This document shows, piece by piece, positions 23,186 through 33,727 of a stretch of DNA of 64,000 nt. Below the pieces are notes generated by a model, which searched no databases, was not told where the DNA came from, and was given only the letters and a program-made list of their open reading frames with translations. The position numbers and the translations under genes were made by a program. How positions within the stretch are numbered: position 1 is the first letter of the stretch; each line of letters opens with the position of its first letter. Source of the stretch: Thamnidium elegans (taxonomy: Eukaryota > Mucoromycota > Mucoromycetes > Mucorales > Mucoraceae); NCBI GenBank assembly GCA_025201345.1, contig JAIXMG010000047.1:24913-88912 (forward strand), given 5' to 3'.

Positions 23186-24487
23186 TTTTTTTTGGTTACA
23201 CGAGCATTTCTTTTATTTTACCCTTTATTGAAATTTTTACACACTAATGAATAATAACTTTTTAAATTACATATTTATAATTTACATATATATATATATT
23301 TATATATATAAAAAAAGATACACCCATACATATATAAAAAAAAAATTACACACGCTAAAAGGAGAAAGAAAAAAAAATACAATAAAAAGATATCATACTC
23401 GAGGTCTATTTTATTTGATTGGTTTATACACGGTTAAAAATTACCGTGCACGCAAACGTGTCTGGATTCTTTAACTAAATATCGCTTGTTTAAAAACTCG
23501 AGGGAGGGAAAACTCTCTCTCTCTCTCCGCGCGCTCATAAACAGAAATATTCCCATCGAGATCTTTTCACATGTTTACCAGTGTATAAAACCTAATGCAT
23601 TGCAATCTGATAAAACACTTTTTTTATTTACGATTTTTAAGCACTGATCATTTTCTTATAAAAGAAAAAAAAGTCCGCCTTACCACGACTTTAGAACAAA
23701 GAAACTCCTTTTATGCAATAGCAAAAGAAGGTTCCAAACAATTGGGCGGGTACTCATCGAAACGCATCTCTAATAAAAAAAACTGGTCTTTCCCTCCCTT
23801 TTATTTTCGGTATAGCTTATTTCCCCCCTTATTTTAAGGTTGCTGACATTTTTTATATGTGTATATCTGCACAAACTAAATTAAAATGATTCAATAAACT
23901 AAAAAATCTATAGCTTGTATAACCATTCCTCTTTTATAAATTAACATCATGCTAATACAAATCATAATAAAGAAGCGCAGTACTTGTTCCTCCTTTCAAT
24001 ACAATTTTTATTTACTTTCCCTCCTTCTTTTTACTGTGCACACAAAAAGATCTTTTCTTTTATTTTTATTTTGCGAAATAAACTTTTTGGACAACTGGTT
24101 TTTTATTGTTGCACAACAACAGTAAAGTTTGTACACTCTAATCTGATATGTTAGTACAACATAATTGCCTCTCCTTTTACTAGTCTAACTGTAGACATTT
24201 CAATGAACAAGTAAAAGTATTGAAACTTAACAAAGACATAAGTATAATGCACCAAGCTGTTTTATTCGTAAACAGATTTTTAATTTCGAAACTATTACAA
24301 TTTTATTTTTAAGAGGTATCAAATCATAAATAAAGTAACTTTGGGATACATAATAGGAGTTGGAAGAGGAAATAGCAAAATATTTAACCGAAATAAACCT
24401 CAGTAGGTTCCAATTGATTTTTAATCATTATTTTTTAGCAAGAATTCAGGAATTTTTTTAAAAAAGTTCAATAAAAGGTTAATCCAT
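23186..24487. other. Gene-poor stretch holding duplication copy 1
   Basis: From about 23684 to 24170 this matches 26537-26970 nearly base for base (see the repeat entries). The rest is AT-rich with dinucleotide runs (TA near 23290-23310, CT near 23514-23526). No gene is supported. Confidence 0.6.
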
Positions 24488-24905
24488 CTAGTCGTCAGCG
24501 TAGCTTCCAAAGGGGTGTTCGTTTTCAAAAACCTTTGTTTCGATATTATAAAATTTTTCACCCATAAAGACCCAGTCATATTGATCGACAAGTTCAGGAT
24601 CATACTCGACTATATTGTTACTTGAAGTGGTATTTGAAAGGGATGGTGCAGGAGAAGCCGTCTACAAAATCCAGTTCCATTTGGCTTGAAGATGTAATTT
24701 TAAATTTTTTGCCAACATACGTTTTTGGTTTGTAAATATGTAAATTCAATGTTTGACCAGCCTTTTAAAGTTGACGCTAAATTATATGACCGTCTTCGAT
24801 ATATAAACGTGAAATAATCGTTGATTTTTCTCCAGTATTGCGGGGAGAAGAGTTTTGACAGAGCTTCATCACTTTGCTTTACAAGATCAATTATTGATGA
24901 AAGCT
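23684..24905. repeat. Local direct duplication, copy 1, with an extra internal segment
   Basis: The shared start is CACGACTTTAG-ACAAAGAAACTCC, also found at 26537. The shared middle includes TAAGGTTG-TGACATTTTTTATAT and CATGCTAATACAAATCATA-TAAAGAAG. The match breaks near 24170 and resumes at 24838-24905 (GAAGAG-TTTTGAC-GAGCTTCATCACTTTG), which corresponds to 27048-27116. Copy 1 therefore carries about 600 bp more than copy 2 between the two blocks. Confidence 0.65.
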
Positions 24906-25554
24906 CAGTGCTACAATAGATTAGACTTATTAGAATTTTTATGTGTCCAAAGTCCCTGTATTAATGTAATACCTCATTCTTTTAAACTCCTGCAGTTCGA
25001 TATTGGCTCCTTGTATGAAGGACTGATGAATGTCTTTAGCTTCGTTGAACAATGTCTGATGTACTTGATTGATATTTACACAGGATTCAATTGATAAATT
25101 AATAAATTTAGATCTTGAAATCCTGGCGGGTTTATAGGTATGGATTCAGAAGATACAGAAGAAGCATAACTATCACTTTTCTTAAGTTTTTTTGTTGCAG
25201 TTTCTGTTTGTGTTTCCGTTTGTGTATCCGTTCCTGTAGCTGCTGTAATAGTTCTCTCCGATCTTCCTTTTCTATTTTTCACACCTTGCATAATTACTGC
25301 TTCTCCTACTTTGTTGTCTTCATGCTGCGTATGTTTATCTAATTCCAACAATTCTTGTTTTTCATCGTATAATTTGAGAAACTTATGTTTTTGTTGGAAA
25401 TAGTATTCTTTCAAAGCTGTAGTAAATTTTTGATCGCAAGATTTTGATGTTTAATAGATAATGTTTTAAATATTTTTATTACGTTTTTCCAAGCATTATC
25501 AGCGGTATGTCCATTGTCATAATAGTTAAGGTACTGGTCAATTACGAGATTCAT
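24488..25554 (-). pseudogene. Frameshifted hypothetical gene
   Basis: I do not recognise the family. A start at 25554 opens MNLVIDQYLNYYDNGHTADN. A one-base shift near 25430 leads into KFTTALKEYYFQQKHKFLKL and then a Thr-rich TGTDTQTETQTETATKKLKK linker. A second shift near 25100 leads into SIESCVNINQVHQTLFNEAK and GANIELQEFKRMRYYI. A third near 24940 leads into SSIIDLVKQSDEALSKLFS and WRKINDYFTFIYRRRSYNLA. A last exon (about 24488-24658) ends VEYDPELVDQYDWVFMGEKF ... FGSYADD. Three frame breaks in otherwise clean coding sequence mark a fairly young pseudogene. The SDEA-SKLFSP part recurs in the duplicated block at 27048-27116. Confidence 0.5.
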
Positions 25555-25624
25555 ATCACATTAATGTACAACTGCAAGGTTTTTCTACTTTCAGTACATT
25601 GAAAGTTTTTTCGTTTATCAAGTG

Positions 25625-25920
25625 ATTTTCTGGTACACCATCATTTACACCACCCGGTGCCAATTTAGGGAAATCCCTGCATCGACACCATATCATAAGG
25701 AACCCCCTTTTGAAATATGTAAACATTTGATTATATAAAAGGTACTTGCTTGTATATGAATTCATTGTTAAAAAAAAAGGGATGATAAAAAGGGGTTTAT
25801 TTAACTATGATAAAAATGATTTATTTAATCATTATACTATATTTACTTTCTCACGTACTCATACGTAATTAAAAAAAACTTGTTTTTTACCTGTTATTTG
25901 TTGGAGGTACACCATTAAAT
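25625..25920 (+). repeat. Dispersed AT-rich repeat, copy B
   Basis: Shares with copy C (46280-46590) TGGTACACCA-CATTTACACCACC, CCATATCAT-GG, TTTTGAAATAT and AGGTACTTGCTTGTATATGAA, then ATTGTTAAAAAAA and two or three TTTATTTAA-CATGATAAAA units. A TACCTGT-ATT-GTTGGA-GTAC end motif is also shared. It has no coding capacity. Confidence 0.7.
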
Positions 25921-26081
25921 TACGTTATAAATTGGCACTGGTGGTTTACCAAGAATTAACCAAAAACAAAGCTGGTTTTTCAAAATATATAAACTATTGA
26001 CACTGTTGCATTACATTATATTTTAATTGCGAAGTAGAGATAACAACACTTTGCATCAAGCGCGTCTATTGTCTATGGTTA

Positions 26082-26279
26082 TTATCTGGGTTTCGCTGTA
26101 TCTTGCAGCTCGTGTAATTCAGCATTAGTACCAGCTGTGACTTCCATGAAGGTGCGTCCGCCTTGATCAAAGTTATCAAGGATGGTGGTTACATTCATAG
26201 TCAGAAAGCGTTGTATCGAGTAGTACCATGTTCTAGGCGGCAGTGCCGTTAGCGGGTGACGCACTCTAAACTGGTACAT
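26082..26279 (-). other. Short ORF with coding-like composition, unrecognised
   Basis: The 65-codon frame (MYQFRVRHPLTALPPRTWYY ... GGRTFMEVTAGTNAELHELQ) has less AT bias and a more ordinary amino-acid mix than its surroundings. An alternative frame just upstream (SITKPKLENDTVHNIRRIL) also looks coding. It is probably a fragment of a retroelement or a lost gene. Confidence 0.3.
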
Positions 26280-26536
26280 GCAAGATGCGGCGGATATTAT
26301 GAACAGTGTCGTTTTCGAGTTTTGGTTTCGTGATACTTAATCAATAAAGTCCGGTCTGACTCTCACTCGCTTTATAAGGTATTATTCTATATTTATGTTT
26401 GTGACAAATGTTAAGATCAATTAATTTATAGAGCCTTGTGATGTCTCATCTAGACCAAAGCAATGTTATATACTATCCTGCAAATAATTAGAATTAATTT
26501 TACCAAAGCGATAGAGTTTAGGAGCTCCGAGACATT

Positions 26537-27116
26537 CACGACTTTAGTACAAAGAAACTCCTTTTATGCGGTAACAAAAGAAGGTCTCAAACAACTGGGC
26601 GGGTACGCATCGAAACGCAATCTTAATATAAAACTATTATTTCTCTCTGTTCCTCTCCCTTTTATTTTCTGCACAGCTTATCCCCCCCCCCCTTATTTTA
26701 AGGTTGTTGACATTTTTTATATCTGCACAAACTAAACTATAGTTTGTATAACCATTCTTTTATAAATTAATATCATGCTAATACAAATCATACTAAAGAA
26801 GCTCGATACTTGCCCCCCCCCCCTTTCAATACAACTTTTTATTTTTCCTCCTTCTTTTTATTGTGCACACTAAAACATTTTTTTGGACAACTTGTTTTTA
26901 TTGCTGTACAACAGCTAAAAAAACGTACTCAAGTTTGTACATTCTAATTTGGTATGTTAGCGCAAAATGATTACCCTCTTTGAGTCTCTTTGTCCACTTT
27001 TGTGTTATCCAAGCCGAAATACTTCCTTTTTCAACGATGTTGGCTTCTCCTGGGGAGAAAAGAGTTTTGACTGAGCTTCATCACTTTGATTTACAGGATC
27101 TACTATAGATGAAAGA
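26537..27116. repeat. Local direct duplication, copy 2
   Basis: Matches 23684-24170 and 24838-24905 (see copy 1). Scattered substitutions and poly-C expansions (for example near 26684 and 26813) separate the copies. On the minus strand its right end encodes SDEAQSKLFSP, matching SDEALSKLFSP in the pseudogene at 24488-25554. Confidence 0.65.
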
Positions 27117-27916
27117 CCAGTTCCCTAATAGATATGGCCCGTCAGAGCTTTTATGCTCCAATATCTTTGTATTCATGCCGGCTACGCTCACAACAATTAG
27201 CCCTTTGGGGACTCTCCTGGAAGGCTACCATCAGAGCTTGTCTTTAGAGCGGGCCACATTTTTTTTTTTGAGATATAAAAAAAACCAAGCCTTTAAACCT
27301 TCGTCCATTACAGTATCATATAAAGATTACATTTTCTTTTTAAGTCAAGCAGGTATTGAAATATCAATTAGACACCGTGCTTAGCACGCTCTAAAAAAAC
27401 GAGAGAAGAGCAAATGAAAAGTAAGTATAAAATGCGTTTTAAAAGATGAATAGATGATACTTGCTTTTACAGAAGCGTTATTAAAAGGAAAAAAAAAAAA
27501 GAATAAGTGATAGACAAGGTAGTTTTAAGTATGATAAAAAAGACGGGTTTTGAAATCGAGAGGCGGGAAATAAAGTACTAGTGAGGGGAGGTCATTTTTC
27601 ATTTTGAGCAAAAAGATAGATTACTGTTTATACTGTTTTTGGGTTATAAAAAGATCTTCAAATACAGATCCAAAATAACGGTTTTTTTTTGGGGGTGTAC
27701 AATAAATGAGTTAGAGTAGGAAGCATGAGGTGTGATAGTTATGATTGGCTTAATTTATAAACAAGTTTAAAAAACGTGTGATACAAAATCAAGTTGTTTA
27801 AAAAAAGAGTATGAAAAGATTTATTAGTATAATAATAATAGTTATAAAAAATAGAGAAAGCGTTTTACAATAAGATAAAAAATAAAAAAAGAGAGAAAGA
27901 GAGGTATATATATATA
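27117..27916. other. Intergenic stretch, no supported gene
   Basis: A GC-richer patch at about 27130-27260 breaks the AT background but has no convincing reading frame on either strand. The remainder is AT-rich and probably includes the 3' flank of the syntaxin gene. Confidence 0.5.
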
Positions 27917-29351
27917 TTAGTTGACACCAGGGTGGTCAAAAGCGAACCACCAAATCAAAATACCAGCAACAATCAAGATGATAATAAATATAATAAAACA
28001 ACACCATTTTTTCTAATTTAAAAAAAGTTAGTATATATATATATAATTAAGATGTATTTATAAATATTTTACAGTTCGAGTAGCTTTTGAGCTAACAATA
28101 GCTCTTTCAACGTCATTAACACCCTGTTCTAAATCAATCTTTGTACTTTCTGCGTGAGTCTCTATTTGTGTTATTGTCTCTGCTTGATGTTCAATCATCA
28201 TTTGCATATCAACAAATAACTGATGTAATTCCAAGATTGTCTTTTCAATCTTTTTAATATCGTCGTGACGAGATTGAACTTCTGATAGTACTTGTTTAGC
28301 CTGACCTGATCTATTAGACTGCATCAACTAATTTAATATAAAGTCAGTAACTATAACAACTAAATAAAATTAATACTTACTGATTGAGCAAATATTTGTG
28401 GTGGTTCATCCGAATCTAAAACTCGTTCAATTTCATCCTGTGTAGCATTTGGTTGAACAATTTTAATTTGTCTTTCAACTCGTTGTCTATATTTCTGTTG
28501 ATAAGTTCTTTCGATATCCTGATATCTTTGAATTGTTTCAATGAATTTCTTTTTTAATGCAGAGTGTTGTGTTTTACGCATCGGTAAATCTCCCGCGCTA
28601 AGAGGCATACGAGCATTACTTAACTCGATGGCTAAATAATTAAATTAATACATGTATATATGAATATATAATCTCTTTTGCTTTTACCCTTAATCTTGGT
28701 TTTGCACTGGTTATTTAGTTTCGTTGTAGATTTGATTACCTTTTCTAATCTATAGGCATTTTCTTCGGACTGTTCATCATTAATATTACTAAGAGCAGAA
28801 CCATGTAATTCTTCAATTAATGTAATATTGTTGACAATTCTTTTATTTAGTTCTTTTACTTCTTCTACTTCTTGAAAAAATTGATCCGTTGTCACAATTC
28901 CTTCTGTATTGTGTGTGCGTTGACTCATCTCATAAGCTTCTTTATTGTCTGCATGTCGATCACCACGTGAGTCGTGCTGGTATGTAGGTGAGGGTGGTAC
29001 AGGGGGACGATAACCAGTATCGTGTCTACCTGTAGGCATTGGAGGAGGAGGCATATTGTCATAATCATCACTTTTTTTTTAAAGGAGTTAATATTTTATA
29101 AAAAAAAAAAAAAAAAAGAAAAAGAAAAAAAGGGGTACCTGAGTCGACTATAATAAGAATTAAGGTTAATACGAGATTATTCTATTTTAAAAAGTTATAT
29201 ACATACTCATAACGCTTCTCATTGTTATTGGTACCCTACATATTTTTATATATAAGCTTTGTAAGTTAAACGTAAATAAATAGCAGTAATATTTTCTTAC
29301 ACGAAGTTCAGCTAAGCGATCTCGGCTCATTGTGAATCTGGAAGCAGACAT
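27917..29351 (-). CDS. Plasma-membrane Qa-SNARE, syntaxin/Sso1 type
   Basis: This t-SNARE drives fusion of secretory vesicles with the plasma membrane. Six exons keep frame: 29301-29351, 29207-29235, 28688-29070, 28381-28631, 28073-28327 and 27917-28012 (354 residues). After MSASRFTMSRDRLAELR comes a Pro/His-rich linker. The regulatory Habc bundle follows (FFQEVEEVKELNKRIVNNIT through KKKFIETIQRYQDIERTYQQ). The SNARE helix contains MMIEHQAETITQIETHAEST, with glutamine at the zero-layer position. The last exon is a single C-terminal membrane anchor (CCFIIFIIILIVAGILIWW) with only a few residues after it. The tiny 29-nt exon 2 is supported by its donor, its acceptor and frame on both sides. Confidence 0.93.
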
Positions 29352-30294
29352 TTTTTTTTGCTAGTTAAAGGAAAGGAAAGAGATGAGGGTAAAGGAAAAA
29401 AAAAAGAAAAGAGATGAAGGGTAAAGAAGAAGAAGAAGAAAAAAAAAAGACAATACAGTTCCACTGCCAATTTAAGGATTTTACCCAAAAAATAATGCTG
29501 GGTCTAAAAAAGTTAAATTTGTCGAAATTTATTAATGACACGTTGGTATATTATATGAACAAAGTACGAGAATCTGAAAGGGGGATTTTATTTTATTTTT
29601 ATCGTGAATAACTGTGCACTCAAATGTTAAACACTTTTATTTAGCGAAATGAAAACGAGATGTTACACACACACACACTCTGAAAATCAATAACTGATAT
29701 TATTATGCTAATACCGAGTTTTCAGTTCCATTCAAACTATAGCAAAGGTTATCTGAATGATTTTCTATTTTCGGCAGGCTATAACAACATTGCCCTCTAG
29801 AAAAAAATAAATCGGCTTATTTCGATCGTTTTATATTGTTCATTGTACGTTAGAAATCATCGCGTATATGCTATTACAAGGGAAACCTACTTTTAGTTAT
29901 ACAATGTTAAAAAAGAAATACTGCAACAGCCTATATTATCTTTTTCAACAATTTGTGGATTTTGAGGCATTTCTTTGTCTAATTTTATCAAATGATTTTC
30001 CAAATAGTTTCGTTTCTATTTAATCATTTTTAAGTACAGGTCTACAACCTGTTTCGCGCAAGAAGTCCACACTTTCTGCTGGATGTGTTCCAAAGGCACA
30101 CATTGAATATAACTCTTTACACTTGGCAAAATCCTTAAAACTGGCAGTGGAACGACTGTATAATTTATTGCACATATTTTTTTTTTTTTTGAAAAATGTT
30201 GCACAATGATAATTATAAAAATATTTTTTTAGGGTTTTTTTTAGGGTTTAGGTTCTTTTTAAACTGTTCGTGTTTTTTTTAAAGGTACATAAAT
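29352..30294. other. Intergenic stretch, no supported gene
   Basis: Purine-rich low-complexity sequence (29380-29450) precedes an AT-rich stretch. A (CA)n run lies at 29666-29679. A 62-codon minus-strand frame at 30016-30204 and an overlapping plus-strand frame both look weakly coding, and neither is recognisable. TTAGGG-like motifs occur at 30228-30253. Confidence 0.5.
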
Positions 30295-31192
30295 TTATAC
30301 TTGGAGTTCAGACTTCTTTTTCTTCTTTTCCTCAATCTTGTCAATATTCTCCTCAGGAACCTATTATATAAATAAAAAATATTAGCATAAACACACATTT
30401 TTCCTCTTGTATTTAAGTATTACATTGGTCCAGTTGCTTAAAATCATCTTGAGTAATTCATCACTAAAGTCACCTTGAACAACAATTTCATCTTGACCTT
30501 GATTGTTCTTTGCAACAGAAGAACCACATGCAAATCGATTAGCAAACATTTTAGCAGCCTTTTTCAAATCAACGCCAAAAATGTCTAAACCATAAATAGT
30601 TGTAACACACTTTCTCTTTGTTCTTTCAATACGTTTAATAAGTACACGAGAGGCCTACATATATAAAAAAAAAGTTGAATTTTTTTGTTGTGATTGTTGA
30701 TGCAGGAATAATAAAATTACCATTTTCTTTTTATTTTCACGTTCCAATTTAGCTTCAAGTTTAGCTGATTTATCCTTTACAAGACTTCTATCTTTTTTGT
30801 CAATAGTTTCGTCTTCAATAGTAGCCTTTTCAACTCCTTCTGTTACAGCTATGCCAAAATACATGTCAAAATAATGTACTTTTAAAAACTTTCAATAAAG
30901 GTACCTTGAACACCACCGTATACTTGTTCATATAACTCTTCATCATGTTCCTTTAACCATAATTTACATTTCTCCTGTGTTCCACTGAATTCACAGTACT
31001 ACAAAAAAGTTTTTAGTTGCAAAAAAAAAAAGGAATCGTATATTATTTTTCTTTTACTTCTAAAGGCATTGTACAAACTAGATCAAAAAAAATTAGTATA
31101 TCCTTTTTTTTTTTTTTTTTTTTTTTATGTTGCTATTTTCTTTATTTAAACTTACTTTGACATAAAAAGACTTTACGCGGTTCAATTGTCAT
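30295..31192 (-). CDS. TMA22: Density-regulated protein homolog (DENR/Tma22), translation factor
   Basis: DENR with MCT-1 recycles post-termination 40S subunits and supports reinitiation. Six exons keep frame: 31156-31192, 31058-31077, 30905-30998, 30721-30848, 30424-30654 and 30295-30360 (191 residues, normal length). The N-terminal zinc-binding segment reads CQICTMPLEYCEF and continues CKLWLKEHDEELYEQVYGGV. A charged linker ends ENKKKM. The SUI1/eIF1-like domain follows: SRVLIKRIERTKRKCVTTIY, GVDLKKAAKMFANRFACGSS and DEIVVQGDF. The 20-nt exon 2 is required to supply the second cysteine of the zinc site. The C-terminus is a Lys/Glu-rich tail. Confidence 0.93.
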
Positions 31193-31802
31193 TTTGTATA
31201 ATTATGTATTTGTGTAAACGTTTTTTTTCTTGGAAAAAAAAAAAAAAAGATATTAAAGGATTTGCTTTTTTATTTATTATTATTTTTTTTCCTGATTAGC
31301 AGTCCCTGTTCGCCTACTAAAATAATGTCATGGTGAGTGAGTAAGTGTTGCAATGACTCAATAAGCGGACCCCATAAAAAACAGCTGGCAATATAAAGGC
31401 AGCGATCCATTTTTTTTTAAAAAAAAAAGAAGCGAGAAAAAGACTCCCTTTTAAAACAGTGCTATTTTTTTTTTTTTTTTTTTTTTTTTTTTGACAAGGT
31501 TTATATAATCTGTCATAATTTATTTTGGTACGCCCTTCTTTTTGAAACGCGTCTTTTTTTTTTAAGCGCATAATAACAGATATATTAAGCAACCAATTAT
31601 TAGAAACCAGCACACAAAAAAAGACAGAAAAATCGTAGTAAGTAGATCACAAAAAGGAAGGGATATATGTATAAATTATATAAGCAGGTGGAGGTGGTAA
31701 TATATACGATCTAGAGAGAAGGAGGGAGAATTCTAAAAATTTAAATATATGTATATACAAGAAATGAAATGAAATGAAAAAAAAAGAGGGGATATATATA
31801 TA
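31193..31802. other. Low-complexity intergenic spacer
   Basis: Contains long poly-A and poly-T runs (including about 27 T's near 31466-31492) and purine-rich blocks. No gene is seen. Confidence 0.6.
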
Positions 31803-32564
31803 CTATGTAAAATTAATTGTCGACATATCAGGTACAGCACCATGATCCACCAAGATCTGTATCATATCCCACAAGTTCTTTTGTACACAAGCCTTTAGTG
31901 TCTCACTATCTGGCTTCACTTTCAACTCATCCAAAAAATACAAGACCATTTCCTTATTATTACGCGCAGCACATACACGTAGGGCCATATTGTTTCTGAC
32001 AGTGGCATCTGCACCAAACTGTACCAGCAACTTGACTCTATCCAATCTACCCAATTGAGCTGACTTAATTAACGGATAACCTTTTGGTCTATTAGGGCAA
32101 GCACCTCTTTGTAACAGCTGAAGGACAATTTCATCTCGTATACTAAGTGTCTCTTCAGGTTCAGATAAAAATAATCTAGCCGGTATCTTTTTATCCTTGT
32201 ATGATAGTGGGGAATTGTTGTTTAGCTTATCTAATCGATATAACAGGTCTAAATTAAAAAATCGAAATTTAACAGATTCTTCAAATATACGGTCTAGGTT
32301 GATGGCTCCATACTTATGTTGCAAAAACTTAATCTTGATGGTGTCGTGACAGTAATAGAGTTGACGGTAAAAGAATTGACTGGTGATGGGTAACTGTGTG
32401 TTGGAAGAGAGAATAAAGATAGTGGAGAGTATTTCAAACGGTAATTTGAAGAGTCCGGTTGGTGGTAAAAGTATCTCGGGTTCTTCGTCACTGCTATCAC
32501 TAGAAGAAGAAGAAGAACTGTCTACTCCCCAATCTTGGTCCATAACACGTTGTCTTTTTGACAT
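31803..32564 (-). CDS. F-box-like protein with C-terminal ankyrin repeats
   Basis: Single-exon frame of 253 residues. After a Ser/Asp-rich N-terminus ([18 protein letters not shown]) comes an F-box-like segment, LFKLPFEILSTIFILSS followed by LPITSQFFYRQLYYC. F-box proteins recruit substrates to SCF ubiquitin ligases. The second half has ankyrin-type units: YPLIKSAQLGRLDRVKLLVQ with FGADATVRNNMALRVCAARN, then KEMVLYFLDELKVKPDSETL, then LWDMIQILVDHGAVPD. The start at 32564 (MSKRQRVMDQDWG) was chosen over the longer frame because the 18 upstream residues come from a poly-A/T leader. EMG1 starts 168 bp away in the other direction. F-box plus ankyrin is inferred, and the substrate is unknown. Confidence 0.72.
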   Translation of the reverse strand: MSKRQRVMDQDWGVDSSSSSSSDSSDEEPEILLPPTGLFKLPFEILSTIFILSSNTQLPITSQFFYRQLYYCHDTIKIKFLQHKYGAINLDRIFEESVKFRFFNLDLLYRLDKLNNNSPLSYKDKKIPARLFLSEPEETLSIRDEIVLQLLQRGACPNRPKGYPLIKSAQLGRLDRVKLLVQFGADATVRNNMALRVCAARNNKEMVLYFLDELKVKPDSETLKACVQKNLWDMIQILVDHGAVPDMSTINFT

Positions 32565-32732
32565 TTCGTTAAAGAGAAAGAGAAAACAGAAACCCTTTTT
32601 TTTCTGTTCTAAATGCATTTTCGACTGCTTTTTCGGTTCCAGTGGCTTATCGGGTAGACTTTTTTTTTTCCACTTATAAAAAGAGACAACCCTCTCTTTT
32701 TTTTTTTTGCTTTGAAAATAATTATATAAAAA
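32565..32732. promoter_or_regulatory. Divergent promoter spacer between the F-box/ankyrin gene and EMG1
   Basis: The spacer is 168 bp and includes an 18-T run split by one G, and AATTATATAAAAA directly upstream of the EMG1 ATG. Co-regulation of the two genes is possible by position only. Confidence 0.4.
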
Positions 32733-33632
32733 ATGTCAGCCGAAAAGCGTACAGTAGACTCAGTTGAATCAGAACCCAAACGTATTCGTGTAGGTACCAC
32801 ACGTGATGTCGATGTACATATGGTACCTCAAGCACCCAAAGTACCAAAGACCACTATTGAAAAGGAAAACGCTCGTCGTTTAATTGTTATTTTGGAACAA
32901 GCTACTTTAGAAACCTTAAAGATTGGTAAAAACAAAGAAGGTCATTATCAATTACTTAATGTCGATGATCATCTTCATATTCTTAAAAAGAACAATCGTG
33001 AGACATATGAAGCCCGTCCTGATATTACACATCAAGTAAGTTTTACTCTTCGACAATTTTTTTTTTTTACTAATATTTCTTCTATAAAAAGTGTCTCTTG
33101 ACTCTTCTTGATAGTCCTATTAATAAGGCTGGTCTTTTACAAGTTTATATTCATACCCACAAGAACGTTTTGATCGAAGTCAACCCTCATATCAGAATTC
33201 CTAGAACATTTAAACGTTTTGCTGGTTTGATGGTTCAATTACTTCATAAATTGAGTATTCGTGCTGTCAATGGTAATGAAAAGCTTTTACGTATTATTGA
33301 AAACCCTGTTGAGAAATATTTACCCAGTAACAGTTACAAGATTGGTGAGTTTTTTAAAAGTATTTATACACATATTTTTTTTTTACTAAAACATAATTTT
33401 ATATTTAGCTCTTTCTTGGGATGCACCTACAGTCCGTTTATCTGAATATATGCCTACTATCCCACAAGACAAGAGTATCGTTGTAGCAGTCGGTTCAATG
33501 GCTCACGGTACCGATGATTTTGCTGACGCTTATGTGGATGAAAAGATCAGTATATCCGATTACTCTTTATCTGCATCTGTTGCATGTGGAAAGATTACTT
33601 GTGCTGTAGAAGATATGTGGGGAATTTTGTAA
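32733..33632 (+). CDS. EMG1: Ribosomal RNA small-subunit pseudouridine N1-methyltransferase EMG1/NEP1
   Basis: EMG1 is a SPOUT-class methyltransferase of the nucleolus that methylates a pseudouridine in 18S rRNA and is needed for 40S biogenesis. Three exons keep frame: 32733-33035, 33092-33344 and 33409-33632 (259 residues). Family landmarks are [79 protein letters not shown] and the C-terminal [20 protein letters not shown] with [14 protein letters not shown]. The disordered lysine/arginine-rich N-terminus is typical. Its stop is 95 bp from the stop of SIN3, so the two genes converge. Confidence 0.96.
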
Positions 33633-33727
33633 ATAATAATAATAATAAAAAAAAAAAGTAGATTGTAAAAAAAAAACCGAAATTTATTATAAAGGGAGAG
33701 AATGTGTGTGTGTATACATATATATTT

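Noticed and set aside
23247..23837. Short plus-strand ORFs after the LIM gene
   Set aside because: They consist of Ile/Tyr/Lys codons from TA and A runs, and part of them lies in the duplicated non-coding block.
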